Shown: positions 1-11,097, counted from the first letter of the stretch. The stretch is 60,000 bases of DNA from Takakia lepidozioides (GCA_030704615.1 CM060732.1:67997053-68057052), one strand, 5' to 3'. The notes: a model not told the origin generated them from the sequence alone. Made by a program: numbers and translations.

Positions 1-291
1 TATGCCTTTGTAATGCAAGATGACTGCAATTTGGTGGTAAACCAGGACGTCTACCCGGGGTGGAGCACCAGAACATCGAGACAAGGTGTGAACTGCTCCC
101 TAACTTTGGATCTAGATTCACACATGCAGCTTATAGATGGCTCGACGGGCAACGTCTTATGGAACAATCGTGTACGAGTAGATAGCTTGAAACGTTGCTC
201 ACTCATTATGCAAAATGATGGCACTGTTGTTTTGACATCTTATATAGCGGACCAAAGTGAGATCTCCTGGTCAACTGGCATTTTCCCTTAG
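1..291 (+). CDS. Bulb-type (GNA-like) lectin, 3' part, cut by window edge
   Basis: The frame is open from base 1 and ends with TAG at 289-291. It matches the C-terminal two thirds of the complete lectin at 3758-4192, starting from the same YAFVMQDDCNLVV stretch. B-lectin sugar sites have the form QxDxNxVxY; here QDDCNLVV is visible but the final Tyr is not kept. Three Cys (DDCN, VNCS, KRCS) are shared with the second copy. Differences include a short deletion before PGWST and one extra residue near SLKRC. The family binds mannose-type glycans and is secreted or cytosolic in plants. The signal peptide lies outside the window. The 3' flank is also duplicated, so the two genes arose by tandem duplication with a spacing of about 3.9 kb. 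Confidence 0.85.
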   Translation, partial: YAFVMQDDCNLVVNQDVYPGWSTRTSRQGVNCSLTLDLDSHMQLIDGSTGNVLWNNRVRVDSLKRCSLIMQNDGTVVLTSYIADQSEISWSTGIFP

Positions 292-660
292 GTGCAATTA
301 TCATATCAAGATTATGTGGATCTAGAACCTTAGTTAGTTCATAAGCACTTAATAGCACTAACTGTGTTGAGCTTCGACAAGGACTTGGAGATCCCACTCC
401 TTGTATAGTTTTGTGATGCACCTGAGGTGAAGAGGTATTTTTTATGAAGGTATTTTTTTTCTTCATTTAATTATATAATATGCACAATTATTTGGAAGGT
501 TATTTTTTTATTTGACTGCATTCATCAAATATTTGACACCCTATAGTAAAATGAAAATAAAGCAAATTTTTCTTCGAGTGTAAATTATTTTATTATTATT
601 TTGATACAAACTCATTAAGAGCTTCAACATCGACACCATATTTCAAGGTGTAAACCAGTG
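292..660. repeat. 3' flank duplicated with the lectin gene (copy 1)
   Basis: About 370 bp downstream of the lectin stop is closely similar to 4193-4560. Shared landmarks are GATGCACCTGAGGT, GAGGTATTTTTTATGA and ACTCATTAAGAGCTTCAA. The duplication unit therefore includes the 3' UTR and beyond. Confidence 0.8.
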
Positions 661-1600
661 TTGGGCATGTATATTGATTTCAATATACCCTTAGGGTATA
701 AGTAAATTATTTTGTCAAATCATTTACCCTCCCGGTATGGATAAATTGAAATCTCAAAAATTTATTTACCCTCCGGGTATGGGCCCTGAGGGTATGAATA
801 GTTTCCGGGTATAGATAATTATCTCAATTAATATATAATTTAATGGTTTTTAAAAATATATGAATTTTTCCAATACAAAAAAAACATTCTATGCTAAAAG
901 AGAAAATTGAGGAGATATTGCATAATATTTTGGTTTTAATTCCCAATGCAAGATGAAGGAGGTTTGAGATATTTTAAAAAAAAACAGCCTTCAGGCATGT
1001 AAGGGTTTTAATTTTTTCCCTTAAATAATTATCAATAAAACTAACAAGGGCTTCCATCCTAGTAGTTACTGACACACCCTTATATATTCACAACCCTATT
1101 TTTATTAAGTGCGGTATCCATAGAATAAGGGTTCCCAATTGTATTTCTAAAAGTATTGGATATTTTACCTTCAAAAAATATATGTTACCTTATATTTTTT
1201 CACACGCCGTTTGAAAAAAATGGAAATGACTTCTCAGAGGACAAGGATTTATTTTTAAAAGGAGCTGACCTATGAACAAGTATTTTAAGCACAATGAAGC
1301 ACATAAAGACTCTCTTGAAGGATCATCTACAAAAGAAACTACAGCAATAGATTAACATTTTTCTTGAGGGATTCTTTGCAGAAGAAACCAACACAATAGA
1401 GCTCAACCCTTCATCTTACTAGTTTGTTGTCGACATTTGTCAAAAGATGCTTCACTGCTTATACATAGTTTGTTATAAATACGTATTATCGTTATACTTT
1501 TTTAAACTTGGAATTAAACAGTTTGGAACTGAAATTTTTCGCACAGTATCGTACAATTTTGGAGCTAAGAGCTTTCGTATAATTTTGGAGCATGGATTGA
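661..1600. other. Non-coding AT-rich interval
   Basis: No credible gene. 660-830 carries several GGGTA/TACCC-containing short repeats (for example around 690, 730, 770 and 815). The remainder is AT-rich with no recognised element. Confidence 0.5.
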
Positions 1601-1604
1601 GCTT

Positions 1605-2015
1605 TTTGCCCTTTGCTTCCACACCCAACCAAATGCCCAAATCATGCTACCAAGCCAAAGCCATGATATGGAAACTTGGGCTAGGATACAACAAGATCCA
1701 TGCATGTCACAAAGGGTGTGTTTTTTTTCATAGACAACTTGGAAGTTGCCACGGAGTGTCCGAAATGCAAAGCACCGCGATACAAGAACATGGGTAAGCA
1801 ACGAGTACCAACAAAGATATTGTGGCATTTTCCCCTCATCCCCTGACTCTTGCGCATGTGTAAGTGCAAATCCATTAGTGAGCTGACGATTTGGCATTCT
1901 TCCAATGCATTGAAGGATGGACTAGTAAGGCATGCAGCAGATTGCCGTGCATGGAAGCACATTGATGCTACATGGCCAACCTTTGCAAAAGATCCAATGA
2001 ATGTATGTCTCCATA
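1605..2015 (+). pseudogene. CACTA (En/Spm) TNP2-type transposase fragment
   Basis: A frame reading CPKCKAPRYKN, then KILWHFPLIP, a stop, LLRMCKCKSI, DGLVRHAADCRAWKHID and WPTFAKDPMNV matches the conserved plant TNP2/Transposase_21 order (zinc-binding CPxC; FPLIPRL; RHPAD..AWK.FD; FA.DPRNVRLGL). Upstream, in another frame, CYQAKAMIWKLGLGYNKIHAC matches the segment that normally precedes it (LGLGYEKIHAC). There is a frameshift near 1742 and an in-frame TGA near 1849 where the family has Arg, so CGA to TGA is likely. Only this roughly 130-residue piece is recognisable; no DDE catalytic core is seen. It lies between the two lectin copies. Confidence 0.8.
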
Positions 2016-2555
2016 AATTTCATAACATAAATAATGTATCAGGGAGATAGACATATAAATGCAAAATGGTTGTAAGCAGAATATTTTACACAAAATAAAT
2101 GCATGGAAAGTCATGCCAGACTAATTACTAAATAGGTTGAAAAAAAATCTAAAAGATCAGTACTGTCTAGTATACTAAACCAATGATCTAAATATTGTTT
2201 ATATCTTCATCCAATAATAAATATGGATGAAATATTCGAGCTACACCTATCTTGAACTAACTCGGAACTGCATCGAGAGTATCAGTGCTAAGCATCAAAC
2301 ACTTTGTGTAGTCCTGCCTTATGAAGGCAATGCCAACAAATGTTTACAATCAAAAAATAAATTGACAAGAGAATTTTATTCCTAGAATATTCAAAGTATT
2401 CCATCACCACAATAGGCATTTCATTTCATTTATTTGTAATCACACAAGTAGATAATCCATACATTCAATCTCATATATTATGGATCATGACTTCCTATTT
2501 AATTGGAAGTGGGTGTATTTTTTCACTCCTACTAAAGGGTCTGAGGTCATACACA
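2016..2555. other. Non-coding interval
   Basis: AT-rich sequence after the TNP2 fragment. No gene, RNA or recognised element is seen. Confidence 0.4.
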
Positions 2556-3590
2556 GGTCCAAGCTACTCTTAGCAATTGTCGACCAAATGAGTGTACCCA
2601 TGAATAAATCAAGAAACTCATTAAGGGTATCGTCCATTTTGAAACGGGTTCAAACCAGTGTTATACTGATATGTGCCAGTTCGCCGGGGTATGTGCAAGG
2701 GTATAGGTAAGAGTATGCCAAAACCAACCCGGCTGGTGTGTCATGCAGCCTATACCCCGGGTGTGTGTAGAACTTCGGGTTTAAGGTTCCAAACATACCC
2801 AAACTGATACCATAGTACCAGTCACAGTAGCTGGCACTGGGCAAAGCAATACTGCGGTTGCGAACAGTACTCAGGGGTGAGTGTTTCGAGATGGGAGGGT
2901 AGCAGTTATGGCGTTAGGGTGCGCCATGTTGTGTTTGCTATGGGAGAGGTTTCATTTTTGCGTCTGGAGCTTTGATGTGGGGGGGCGCAAAAGAAATATT
3001 TGATTGCAATTGTTTTTTAGCTTTTGTATGTTGCCCTCAATCTGGTTGTTTTTTTCAGTATACCATACCATTGTACATGCCCCAATATGTCATTTGAGTT
3101 TTTGCCATACCCTGCCTAGGACCAAGGTATCTCAAAATTGGAAATACCCATACCCATCCTATAACCTACCTGGCCACTCCCAATCTACACTTGGCCCTAC
3201 CAATTGGACCCAACAGCCAAGTTGGACCTACCAGGTCCAGTCTGGTTTGCCAAAGTGGATATACCGATACAACACCGGTTCAAACTACTTTAGCAAGTTG
3301 TTGACCAAGTGAAAGTGTACCTACTACCATGAATAAATTAAAAAATCAACTTGACGGTATTGCCCATTTTTAAACGTTAAGGTTCAAGCTACTTTAATTA
3401 GCAAGTTGTCGACCAAGTGAAAGTGTACCTACTACCATGAATAAATTAAAAAATCTCCTTGAGGGTATCGCATATTTATAAACGTTAAGGTTCAAGCTAC
3501 TTAGCAAGTTGTTGACCAAGTGAAAGTGTACCTACTACCCATGAATAAATCAAAAAATCTCCTTGAGGGTGTCGCCCACTTTGTATGTAT
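2556..3590. repeat. About 100-bp tandem repeat, four units, one split by insertion
   Basis: Units containing GTTGTCGACCAA or GTTGTTGACCAAGTG, then GTGTACCTACTACC, CATGAATAAAT and CTTGAGGGTATCGCC begin near 2560, 3285, 3390 and 3495. The first unit is separated from the rest by the inserted inverted-repeat element. The array lies just upstream of the complete lectin gene. Confidence 0.75.
2646..3284. mobile_element. Short non-autonomous inverted-repeat element
   Basis: The left end GTTCAAACCAGTGTTATAC (2647 on) and the reverse complement of the right end GTATCGG..ACACCGGTTCAAAC (about 3255-3284) form imperfect terminal inverted repeats of about 28 bp. The element, about 0.64 kb, interrupts one unit of the surrounding tandem repeat. 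The interior holds many GGGTAT/ATACCC motifs and no gene. A clean target duplication was not found, so the superfamily is not assigned. Confidence 0.5.
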
Positions 3591-3703
3591 CTTACATGTA
3601 TACACCACATTGCTTCTCAATGATAAATTTGACACACATACACCTTGGTAATACTTATCCATCCAATCAAAACTTCTTGAAGCAAGTTACGTAGATTGCT
3701 ACA

Positions 3704-3713
3704 AATATATAGG
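3704..3713 (+). promoter_or_regulatory. Candidate TATA box of the lectin gene
   Basis: AATATATAGG lies about 50 bp upstream of the lectin ATG at 3758, in an A-rich leader. The position suits a plant TATA box with a short 5' UTR. Confidence 0.55.
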
Positions 3714-3757
3714 GAAAAACATCCATCTACAAGTACAATCCATCAAAGACAAACCAA

Positions 3758-4192
3758 ATGGGTGGTTTGGGCATGGGCAAATTTGGAATCATCCTATTAG
3801 CGGTGTTGGCTTCATTTGCAATTGTATCTTCTGAAACTACCTTGTATGGGGGACATCAATTGAACAGTGGAGACTATCTTCTAAGTTACGATGGGGGTTA
3901 TGCTTTTGTAATGCAAGATGACTGCAATTTGGTGGTAATCCATGAGGACGTCTATAACCTGGGGTGGAGCACCGGAACATCGGGAAAAGGTGTGAATTGC
4001 TTCCTAATTCTGGCTCCAGATTCATACATGCAGCTTATAGATGGATCGACGGGCAACATCTTATGGAACAATGGTGTGACAGTGGACTCGAATCGTTGCT
4101 CACTCATTATGCAAAACAATGGCACTGTTGTTTTGACATCTTATATAACGGACCAAAGTGAGATCTCCTGGTCAACTGACATTTTCCCTTAG
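3758..4192 (+). CDS. Bulb-type (GNA-like) mannose-binding lectin precursor
   Basis: A complete single-exon reading frame of 144 residues. Residues 1 to about 26 form a signal peptide (MGGLGMGKFGIILLAVLASF..IVSS), suggesting entry into the secretory pathway. The rest is one B-lectin domain: YGGHQLNSGDYLL near the N-terminus, the sugar-site motif QDDCNLVV (QxDxNxVxY with the last position His), then LIDGSTGNILWNNG and QNNGTVVL as the other two pseudo-repeats. Cys in DDCN and VNCF could form the domain's usual disulfide. Family members bind high-mannose glycans, often as defence or storage lectins. That the sugar-site Tyr is absent in the first repeat leaves actual binding uncertain. The gene appears intact and has a tandem partner at the window start. 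Confidence 0.9.
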   Translation: MGGLGMGKFGIILLAVLASFAIVSSETTLYGGHQLNSGDYLLSYDGGYAFVMQDDCNLVVIHEDVYNLGWSTGTSGKGVNCFLILAPDSYMQLIDGSTGNILWNNGVTVDSNRCSLIMQNNGTVVLTSYITDQSEISWSTDIFP

Positions 4193-4560
4193 GTGCAATT
4201 GTCATATCAAGATTATATGGATCTAAAACTTTAGTTAGTTGAGCACTTGCTAGCACTTAAAATTGTGTTGAGCTTTGACGAGAACTAGTCAGAGAATCCA
4301 GTCCATGTGTAGTTTTGTGATGCACCTGAGGTAAAGAGGTATTTTTTATGAGGGTATTTTTTTTTGTTCCATCCTTTAATTATTTTAATATGCACAACTA
4401 TATGGAAGGCTATTTCTTTAATTTGACTGTAGTCATCAAATATTTGATACCCTATAGTAACATGAAAGTAAAGCAAATGTTTCTTCGAGTGCAAAATATT
4501 TTATTATTTGTTTGATATAAACTCATTAAGAGCTTCAAGTACATCAACACCATTCAAGAT
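4193..4560. repeat. 3' flank duplicated with the lectin gene (copy 2)
   Basis: Counterpart of 292-660, with small indels. The similarity stops at about 4560, directly before a CACTA-type terminus. Confidence 0.8.
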
Positions 4561-4565
4561 ATAAA

Positions 4566-4700
4566 CACTACAACAGATCTTGGCTTTTACCACTCCTGTT
4601 TTGACTGGATTTTCAGTCATGTATGTCAAATATGACTGCATGACTTTGAAGTCAATAAAACCATGTCATCTCGTACAGTGAGTCATATATGCCCCCCAGT
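4566..4700 (+). mobile_element. CACTA-type element terminus, fragment
   Basis: The sequence begins CACTACAACAGATCTTGG and continues CTTTTACCACTCCTG, which resembles CACTA transposon ends (CACTACAA.., followed by short subterminal repeats such as the repeated TGACT and AGTCAT motifs here). No opposite end or transposase was found beside it, so the inner extent is a guess. It starts where the lectin 3' duplication ends. Confidence 0.4.
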
Positions 4701-7262
4701 CGTATATGGCAGGAGAGAAAATCTTTCACTCGAGTGGTCCAATATGCTAATGTTAGCTCATTTGATAGGTTTCACGAGAGATTGTGCAAGACCTCTGCTA
4801 TTTCACTTGCAAATTGAAATATTTCACTTTTATTATTGAAGTTGTCTTCCTATTCACGCGGTCGGTGCTCACGCCTTTTCTTCTCAACTATGCGTAAAGG
4901 ATAGTAAAGATTGGGTTTCTCAAAGCGAAATCCTCCCCTTTGACGTTTGTGGCCTTTGGCCACTGCCAACACTATAATTTTTGGGGTCTGTGTTATGCTG
5001 CTTAAACCTTGGTTGAATTACAGTTTCTATATGGTATAATTGACTATCCTCCTTTTTGTTTCGTCGTGTCTTTGTTTTGCATTAGGTGATCATGTGTAAT
5101 AGGTTAATATGATGTTTTTAATTCATGATATTTGATAGCTTAATATTATATTGTTTACTTAAGTATTATTATACATTTGCAAGTGAATCTTTGGAGTATA
5201 TGTAATGTTTACATATGTACAATAGACGAAAGCTATTCGTGATTCAATCCCCTGTCTCCATTAATGGTTTTTTTTCCGTTGTCAAAATATTTAGCTCATA
5301 TTACTGGGGTTGAAAAAAATACAACTCCCCTGACCGTGGGTTCTGCTCGCGTGAGTATGCTCTCAAGATAAGTTATCAATCCCCTGTGGCCCCTAGGAAC
5401 CCCGGGTGCTTGATCGCAGAACTTCTTTTATTGGTTTTCATTTTCCCAAAACGCCAAATGCCACATACAGATTCTACCCCACGCCCATGTGGTGAGAATA
5501 ACCAGGTGGCAGGGTTAAAAAAGTGGCTATATAACAAGTGGCACATCCATAGAGGCAAAATCAGGCTCCTAATAGACAAAGCCTGCGCGAGAACTACAGT
5601 CTACCGATGGAATACCGCCGCGCCCAGACCCCTCTCCCTGCCTGCCAAAACTTTGGATCAAGGCTTGACAGTTGCAAAAATGTTGAGATTGAAGGTGTCC
5701 AAGTTGGGTTTTTTCACACACCCCAGCAAATTTGAAAAACATTTTATCCACTCACATAGTCCTATTTCAGCGGATTTGCAGTGGATCGATGAAGCTGATT
5801 TTATTTTTGTGGTGGAGGCAAGTTTTACTGTGTGAAGTGTTTTGGACCAAAAACCTCTAGTAGTCATCCCAATCCCAGGAATAGAAGGTAAGGTGGGGCC
5901 CACATGTGCCAAAAAGGCTTACCTGAAGCAGACGGTGTGACAACCAGCTACAAAGTGCTCATCATCACTCCATTCAAAATTTCAGCATGATGAGATTGGT
6001 ATCTGTGGTTTTGTTTTTTTTGGGTTATTTACTTAGTCCCGTCTGAATAGTAGAATCTATTTTCATCAATAATAAGCTTGAAAAATCATCCATTTATTCG
6101 TCCATAACATAGATGGTACCTCAGGGAGGTGTATGAGAGGTGAGATTAGGTGCTTACTAATTTTTGCATTATTTGAAATTATATAATACTTAGTTGACAA
6201 ATTATCTAGATAGGTACATAAATAAATCTTTTACACAAATACTAACACATTAGTTGATCAAAGAGTCTGATGGCTGTTGGAATTCAACAGCGAATAGAGA
6301 TTAAAGATGAATTGATTACTGAGAACTCTCCACCCAACCATAGACCCGCAACATGTAGTATATCCACCCTCCGAGCTCTCCCTATTTATACTCAAAGTGT
6401 ATTCCGGGAATCGCTTAGATAACTATAGCATGACACCATGCTTAACTTGAGTTATCTCCAACTGCTATTAGGGTACATTGACTTGAGTCACTAATAACTG
6501 AAGCTACTTTAGCTAACTGAGGCTTCTCTCTATTGTTAATACATGACTGTGACGTTCAACATGCTATATGAAAGTTTGACTTGTCAGATCATAATAATTC
6601 TAAGTAGCAGTAACTTGGTAAAGAGTTGATTTCCAAGATCCCCACCTCAACGAGTTACCTTGGAGGGGGCACTCTCTATATCTTTTATACATCACGTGCG
6701 GAAAAGAGGGAATTTGTATGGGGTTATTATTTTTACTTTGGTCTTTATCGGCCACCCTATACTTACATAATTTTGGCTGGATTTTTTTGCAGACTATGTT
6801 AATTATATCTTACTGCTGCTAGCAAATTTCAGACACTCTATCGTAACAATACAGATTTTTACTATTCATTATTTGGTAAAAACAATTCTTCCAAAGCTTG
6901 GGCATCAGTAGCATTCAAGCTGTAAACATTCTGAACTTTGTAAAAAATAATAGGAATTAACCTAATGATTGAATGTATAATGTCTAATATCCATTTACTA
7001 TCTTATACATCATACTTGAATTTAAGATGCCTTCTAAATTTACGAACCAAGTGTCGTCTCATTATCAAGTCCCCAAATCCAAGTCTAGCCCACCTGATAA
7101 ACCATTACCTAAATGACACGTGTCCCAGGTCTTTATCAGGACCCTATTGGTATTTGTCAAAAAATAAAAATAAAATCTATGTCGTGCACCTAAGCATCGT
7201 GCCACAACATACATCGCTGTCCACCATACATTCTAAGCACACAATCCTAGAAAGCGATAATG
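4701..7262. other. Non-coding interval with possible solo LTR
   Basis: No supported gene. A 149-codon open frame at 5386-5835 has no recognisable domain and is probably chance. TGTTGGAATTCAACA at 6273 looks like a copia LTR start and is followed by LTR-like sequence with CTATTTATAC near 6385, but no end or partner could be fixed. Confidence 0.35.
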
Positions 7263-7552
7263 AAAGTGAATACAAGGGAAACACTCCACTCATGAATCCA
7301 CTCAATCACATAAACTAAGTCAAGCCAAGGGCACCTTTGCTAAGGGAATCCACCCTACAAAGCCCTCACCACTCTCCCACTCAATACTTAGAGCTATGGA
7401 GGTGGGAGAGGCTCATGGAGGCTCAACTACAAGAAGATGAGCCTCCTCCACACTCACAAGGGGAAACCCCATCCTCATGTCCCAAGTGAGGTTTTGACAC
7501 CTCACCTGGCATGTGAGACCAAATGAAGTCCCAACACACAAAATACAAATAG
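7263..7552 (+). repeat. Interspersed repeat R1, copy 1
   Basis: About 290 bp closely similar to 40545-40838 in the same orientation. Shared landmarks are AAACACTCCACTCATGA, GGGAATCCACCCTACAAAG, GCTATGGAGGTGG and ACCTCACCTGGCATGTGAG. It ends shortly before the gypsy element. It is likely the end of an unidentified retroelement or a SINE-like repeat. Confidence 0.8.
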
Positions 7553-7617
7553 AAATGCCAAGCATTAGATGGGGCCCTGGAGTTGAATGCGAGGGAGCTG
7601 GTTCAGCCAGCGTGGAC

Positions 7618-7645
7618 CCCCCCCCCCCCCTCCCCCCCCCCCGCC
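7618..7645. repeat. Poly-C tract
   Basis: Long cytosine runs broken by a single T and a G. Simple sequence between R1 and the 5' LTR. Confidence 0.9.
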
Positions 7646-7732
7646 CTTCACCCCCGCCTTCCACCGCCCATCGCCCATACTGCCGCTCGGTAGCCCCCCG
7701 TGCCTCTGTGCCCCTGGGGGACATACGCATTT

Positions 7733-8891
7733 TGTTAGAGGACTGCTTGGGACTTAGACGCTTTTACAGGATCTGTGGGGTACCCTTATTTTACCACAGA
7801 CTGAGACCAACAGGAGCCTTAGGGGTGACAGCAACAGGCTTTAGGGGGGGAGATACACAGCCCAACACAGTCCATCACACCCGACACAGCATCACAGCCC
7901 GTCACAGTCCAACAACAGCCAGTCACAGCCAACACAACCCGTCACAGCTTCACAGTCCAACACAGCCAGTCACAGCCAACACAGCCCGTCACAGCTTTGC
8001 ACAGCCAACACAGCCCGTCCAAATCCGACATAGCCGACACAGCCGACACAGTCCACTCATAAGCCGCCACACAGCTTCGCACAGCTCGATACAGCCCAAC
8101 ACCAGCCAGTCACAGCCTTACACAGCCGCACATCCTTTGCACAACCCTACACAATTCCCACATCCCTACACCACACCATCGTCACAATGCAGTCAGCAGC
8201 CCGCCATAGCCTGATACAGCCAGTCACAGCTCTTGCACAGCTGGGAAACAGTTATCATTGGCAGGGAAGGACGGTGGGGAACGACATCTGAAAAAGGAAC
8301 GTGACTACATACAGGATGACGGTTAGTTAGGAAAGCGGTTAGAACAGCTTGTAGGTAGAAAAAGCGAAGAGCGGGGACGTCGAGGGATCACTACTTCTGG
8401 GGGGACTTCTGGCATCCACTGGGGGGAAAATGAAGCGGGAGAGCGCATCTCTGAGTAGGAAGAGGAGAGCACGAGTAGGTGAGGAGAGAGACGATCTGTT
8501 GAAGCTTGACCGAATGCAAGCGGTAGAGTTGTAATGTAGAGCGAGATTAGGACTCCATGGCTTCAGCCTGATACTTGATAGATATTAATCTGATACATAC
8601 TTCATACTCACCCTGTGTAGAGAGATCCGAGTGAAGCTGTGGAATGAAATGGATGAGTTGATGGAATCCGATAGATTGCTGAAGCAATCTGATACTTAAT
8701 ACCAACAGTAAGGTAACTAGTTAACATGAATACGAGAAGGAATACAAATAGGAAACACCCCCATGATACACTAGCTGTAGTCATGACTGATTGTTCTGAG
8801 CGGGCAGAGTGCTTAGAGATTTCCAACTCTTCTCTCCTTGGAGTTCCCACCTCGGATAGCGAAGGGATGGGTGAGTAAAAGCCGCTCGACA
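7733..8891 (+). repeat. 5' LTR of the gypsy element
   Basis: It begins TGTTAGAGG and ends CTCGACA (TG..CA) just before TTTGGCGACC. Length is about 1.16 kb. The start is fixed by the match to 20424; the end is inferred from the CA dinucleotide and the adjoining primer-binding-like sequence. 7850-8235 is a dense array of CACAG-containing units of about 10-11 bp. Confidence 0.8.
7855..8235 (+). repeat. CACAG 10-11-bp repeat array in the 5' LTR
   Basis: Repeated CACAGCC, CACAGTCC and CACAGCTT units, spaced mostly 10-11 bp with the variants CAACA, GTCA and GACA between. The same array starts in the truncated 3' LTR (20545-20652), and a related array lies in the internal region at 15897-16140. Confidence 0.85.
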
Positions 8892-8912
8892 TTTGGCGAC
8901 CATAATTGGGGA
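8892..8912 (+). promoter_or_regulatory. Candidate primer-binding site
   Basis: TTTGGCGACCATAATTGGGG follows the LTR end directly. A TGGCG.. start just inside the LTR is common in Tat/Athila elements. The matching tRNA was not determined. Confidence 0.5.
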
Positions 8913-8955
8913 CTGGGTCATGAACAACCAGATGTGACAGGCATCTGGTGGGATC

Positions 8956-9940
8956 ATGGTGGATGGAGAATTAAAGAAGTTTGATGTGAATCAAATTCCC
9001 TGTGAAACCGAGAAGGAAAGATTGTCCAACGATTCTTTCAGAGGTTTGTTGGAATTGCCAGACGGTTGTAAAGAAAACATTCTTAAAAGAGTGCATGATG
9101 CTGACCCTGAATGGGGGTCGGAGAAAGGAGTGATAAAGATTTATCAGGTGGCCTGTAGAGGAAGAGCACGTTGGTTACCAACACTGGTTTATGTTATAGC
9201 ATTGCTATCCATTAAGCGAGTAGAGTTGAAGGCTGGGAGGAAAGGAAGGTGAATGTTATACTCATTGCATGAAGAGCTAGTACTGGTAAAGATTGGATTC
9301 CAAAGGATATTTGTGGATCAAACTCACCCAAGAACAGCTTTCCAGACTTGTTTGCCATATAGTTATATGGTAACGGAGACTTCTAGCCAAGGGTGCATTG
9401 AAGCTTGAAAGAAACCCAGGCATATACGAGAGATATTACAGAAGAGAGTTTTGGTTATTGCCACATTAAAAAAATGAAAGACATGGGACATGAGTGATGA
9501 AAGAGAAGCTAGACTCCAGAGATATTCAGCAAAAAGATAAAGCTATCTGAAAGCTAATTATCCATATCTTTGGGAGAGAGGAATAGACATAGGGGAATCA
9601 TCTGGACCTCTCACACCATTAAGATCAAGAGTACATCACCCATACCGGAAGAACTAGAGTTGGATGCCACTCCTTCTTTTTCTTTGCAAGAAAGATTAAG
9701 GGAATTGGTATAGGAAGAAGATCAATCACGAGGTGAAAGATCTGAGGTACATCCCTGGATAAAAGATTTGACAGAAATCTTTATAAGAGTTGGCATGGAA
9801 CACCAAAGCAGGAACTCCAGCTTCTGAAGCGAGGGTGAAGAAGGAGGAGAGAATGTGGCAGAACCCAACGGAGAGTTCAGACTCTCCAACACCATTGCAG
9901 TTGAGTTACATGAGTGAAGAAGAAACCAAGGGCAGAACTT
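8956..9940 (+). other. Degenerate leader between primer-binding site and gag
   Basis: A 98-codon frame (8956-9252) has no recognised domain and is followed by several stops. Fragments of open frame continue to about 9940, where an acidic gag N-terminus starts. This may be the remains of an additional 5' ORF; I cannot assign a function. Confidence 0.35.
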
Positions 9941-11050
9941 GGAGGATGAAAATAGAGAGAAGAAATTGGAAGAGGAAGAGTATGAAGAAGTAGACCCAAC
10001 AGCTGAGGTTGAGACTACAACCAGGACATCCCAATCCGTTGGACCTGGATCAAGTGGAGCACTTGGATCACAGGCCAACGAAGGTGTCGGCTCAGGGGGA
10101 TCAGGCGGGCTGCCTGGATCTGGCTCCTGGGGGACAATGAGTGTGGAAGTAGTGCAACTGGAGCTGGGAATACTGTGAATATCGTGGGGCCAGTAGCAGG
10201 GAGTGCTCATGGGCCACCACTGGGTGGAAGATCCACCACAACTACAACAGGTCCTCAAGGACCAACACCAGCAAGGGTGCCAGCACCTGTCAGTGGGCAG
10301 AAGGTAGGGCCACAGATGGCGTTACAACCAACACGGGCAAAACCACCTTTTCCAATATATACAAGAAAAGGGGATCCCGATGTACACATTAGCCAATTTG
10401 AGCACATGTGTATAGTGAACAATGAGAATGGCTATGATGCCAAGATGAGATTGTTTCCTTGTTCCCTTATCAAGAAGGCAAGTGAATGGTATGCAAGATT
10501 CCCTGATAATCATTTCCTAACCTGGAATGGCTTGAATACAACATTCCGAAATAGGTTCAGGACAAGTAAAACTGAGGATGAAGTGTATGGAAGTTTACAA
10601 CAGTTAAAGCAAAAGAAGCATGAAACTGTTGAGGAGTACATGGAAAAGATGGAATTGATGATGAAAAAGCTGGCTGCTGTACCAGCACCAGGTTTACAAA
10701 AGACTTGATTTGTGAGTGGACTAAGACCAGAGTTGCAGAAGAAAGTGGATATGTTACCCCATAATACAGTGGAGGAGGCATTTGAAATAACAAACAGAAT
10801 TGAGCAATTGGGAATGCTCAAGAGAGAGAAAAGGGATGATGAGGACTCTGAAGATGAGTCAGATGAAGAAGAAGAGCAAGAACTGAAAAGGAAGAGTAAG
10901 AGAAAGGAGAGTTGAAGAGGGATAACCATGAGAAAAGATTAGAAGAAATCTTGAAAAGTATGCCAAAGAGGCTGCAACACATTGGAGGAAGGGTGTTTGG
11001 TGTGCAAGTGCCAGAATGAAGGCCATACCACCACTGAATGCCACATGAAG
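9939..11050 (+). pseudogene. Gag polyprotein, gypsy element
   Basis: An acidic and Gly/Ser-rich N-terminus (9939-10178) shifts frame near 10175 into the retrotransposon gag core: FPIYTRKGDPDVHISQFEHM, LIKKASEWYARFP, TWNGLNTTFRNRF and LKQKKHETVEEYMEKM, typical of the capsid-like Retrotrans_gag domain. An in-frame TGA at 10706-10708 (before FVSGLRPELQKK) interrupts the capsid. The frame then continues to 10915, where the TGA and a frameshift end it. A Lys/Glu-rich linker follows, then a zinc-knuckle-like segment (CKCQNEGHTTTEC) near 11000. Gag would package the element RNA. The product is broken in at least three places. Confidence 0.8.
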
Positions 11051-11097
11051 GAAAAAATTGTACTATCTGTAAGATGGATAACCCATTCTACTGAGAA

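Noticed and set aside
5386-5835. 149-codon open frame as a gene
   Set aside because: No domain, signal or homologous pattern is visible, and overlapping frames on the other strand are equally open.
10706-10708. Programmed readthrough or recoding of in-frame stops
   Set aside because: Stops of all three types occur at unrelated places in unrelated genes, together with frameshifts. Decay explains them better.
10510-10929. Minus-strand Ser-rich 139-codon frame and similar long minus frames under gag/pol
   Set aside because: They are shadows of the plus-strand gag and pol reading frames.
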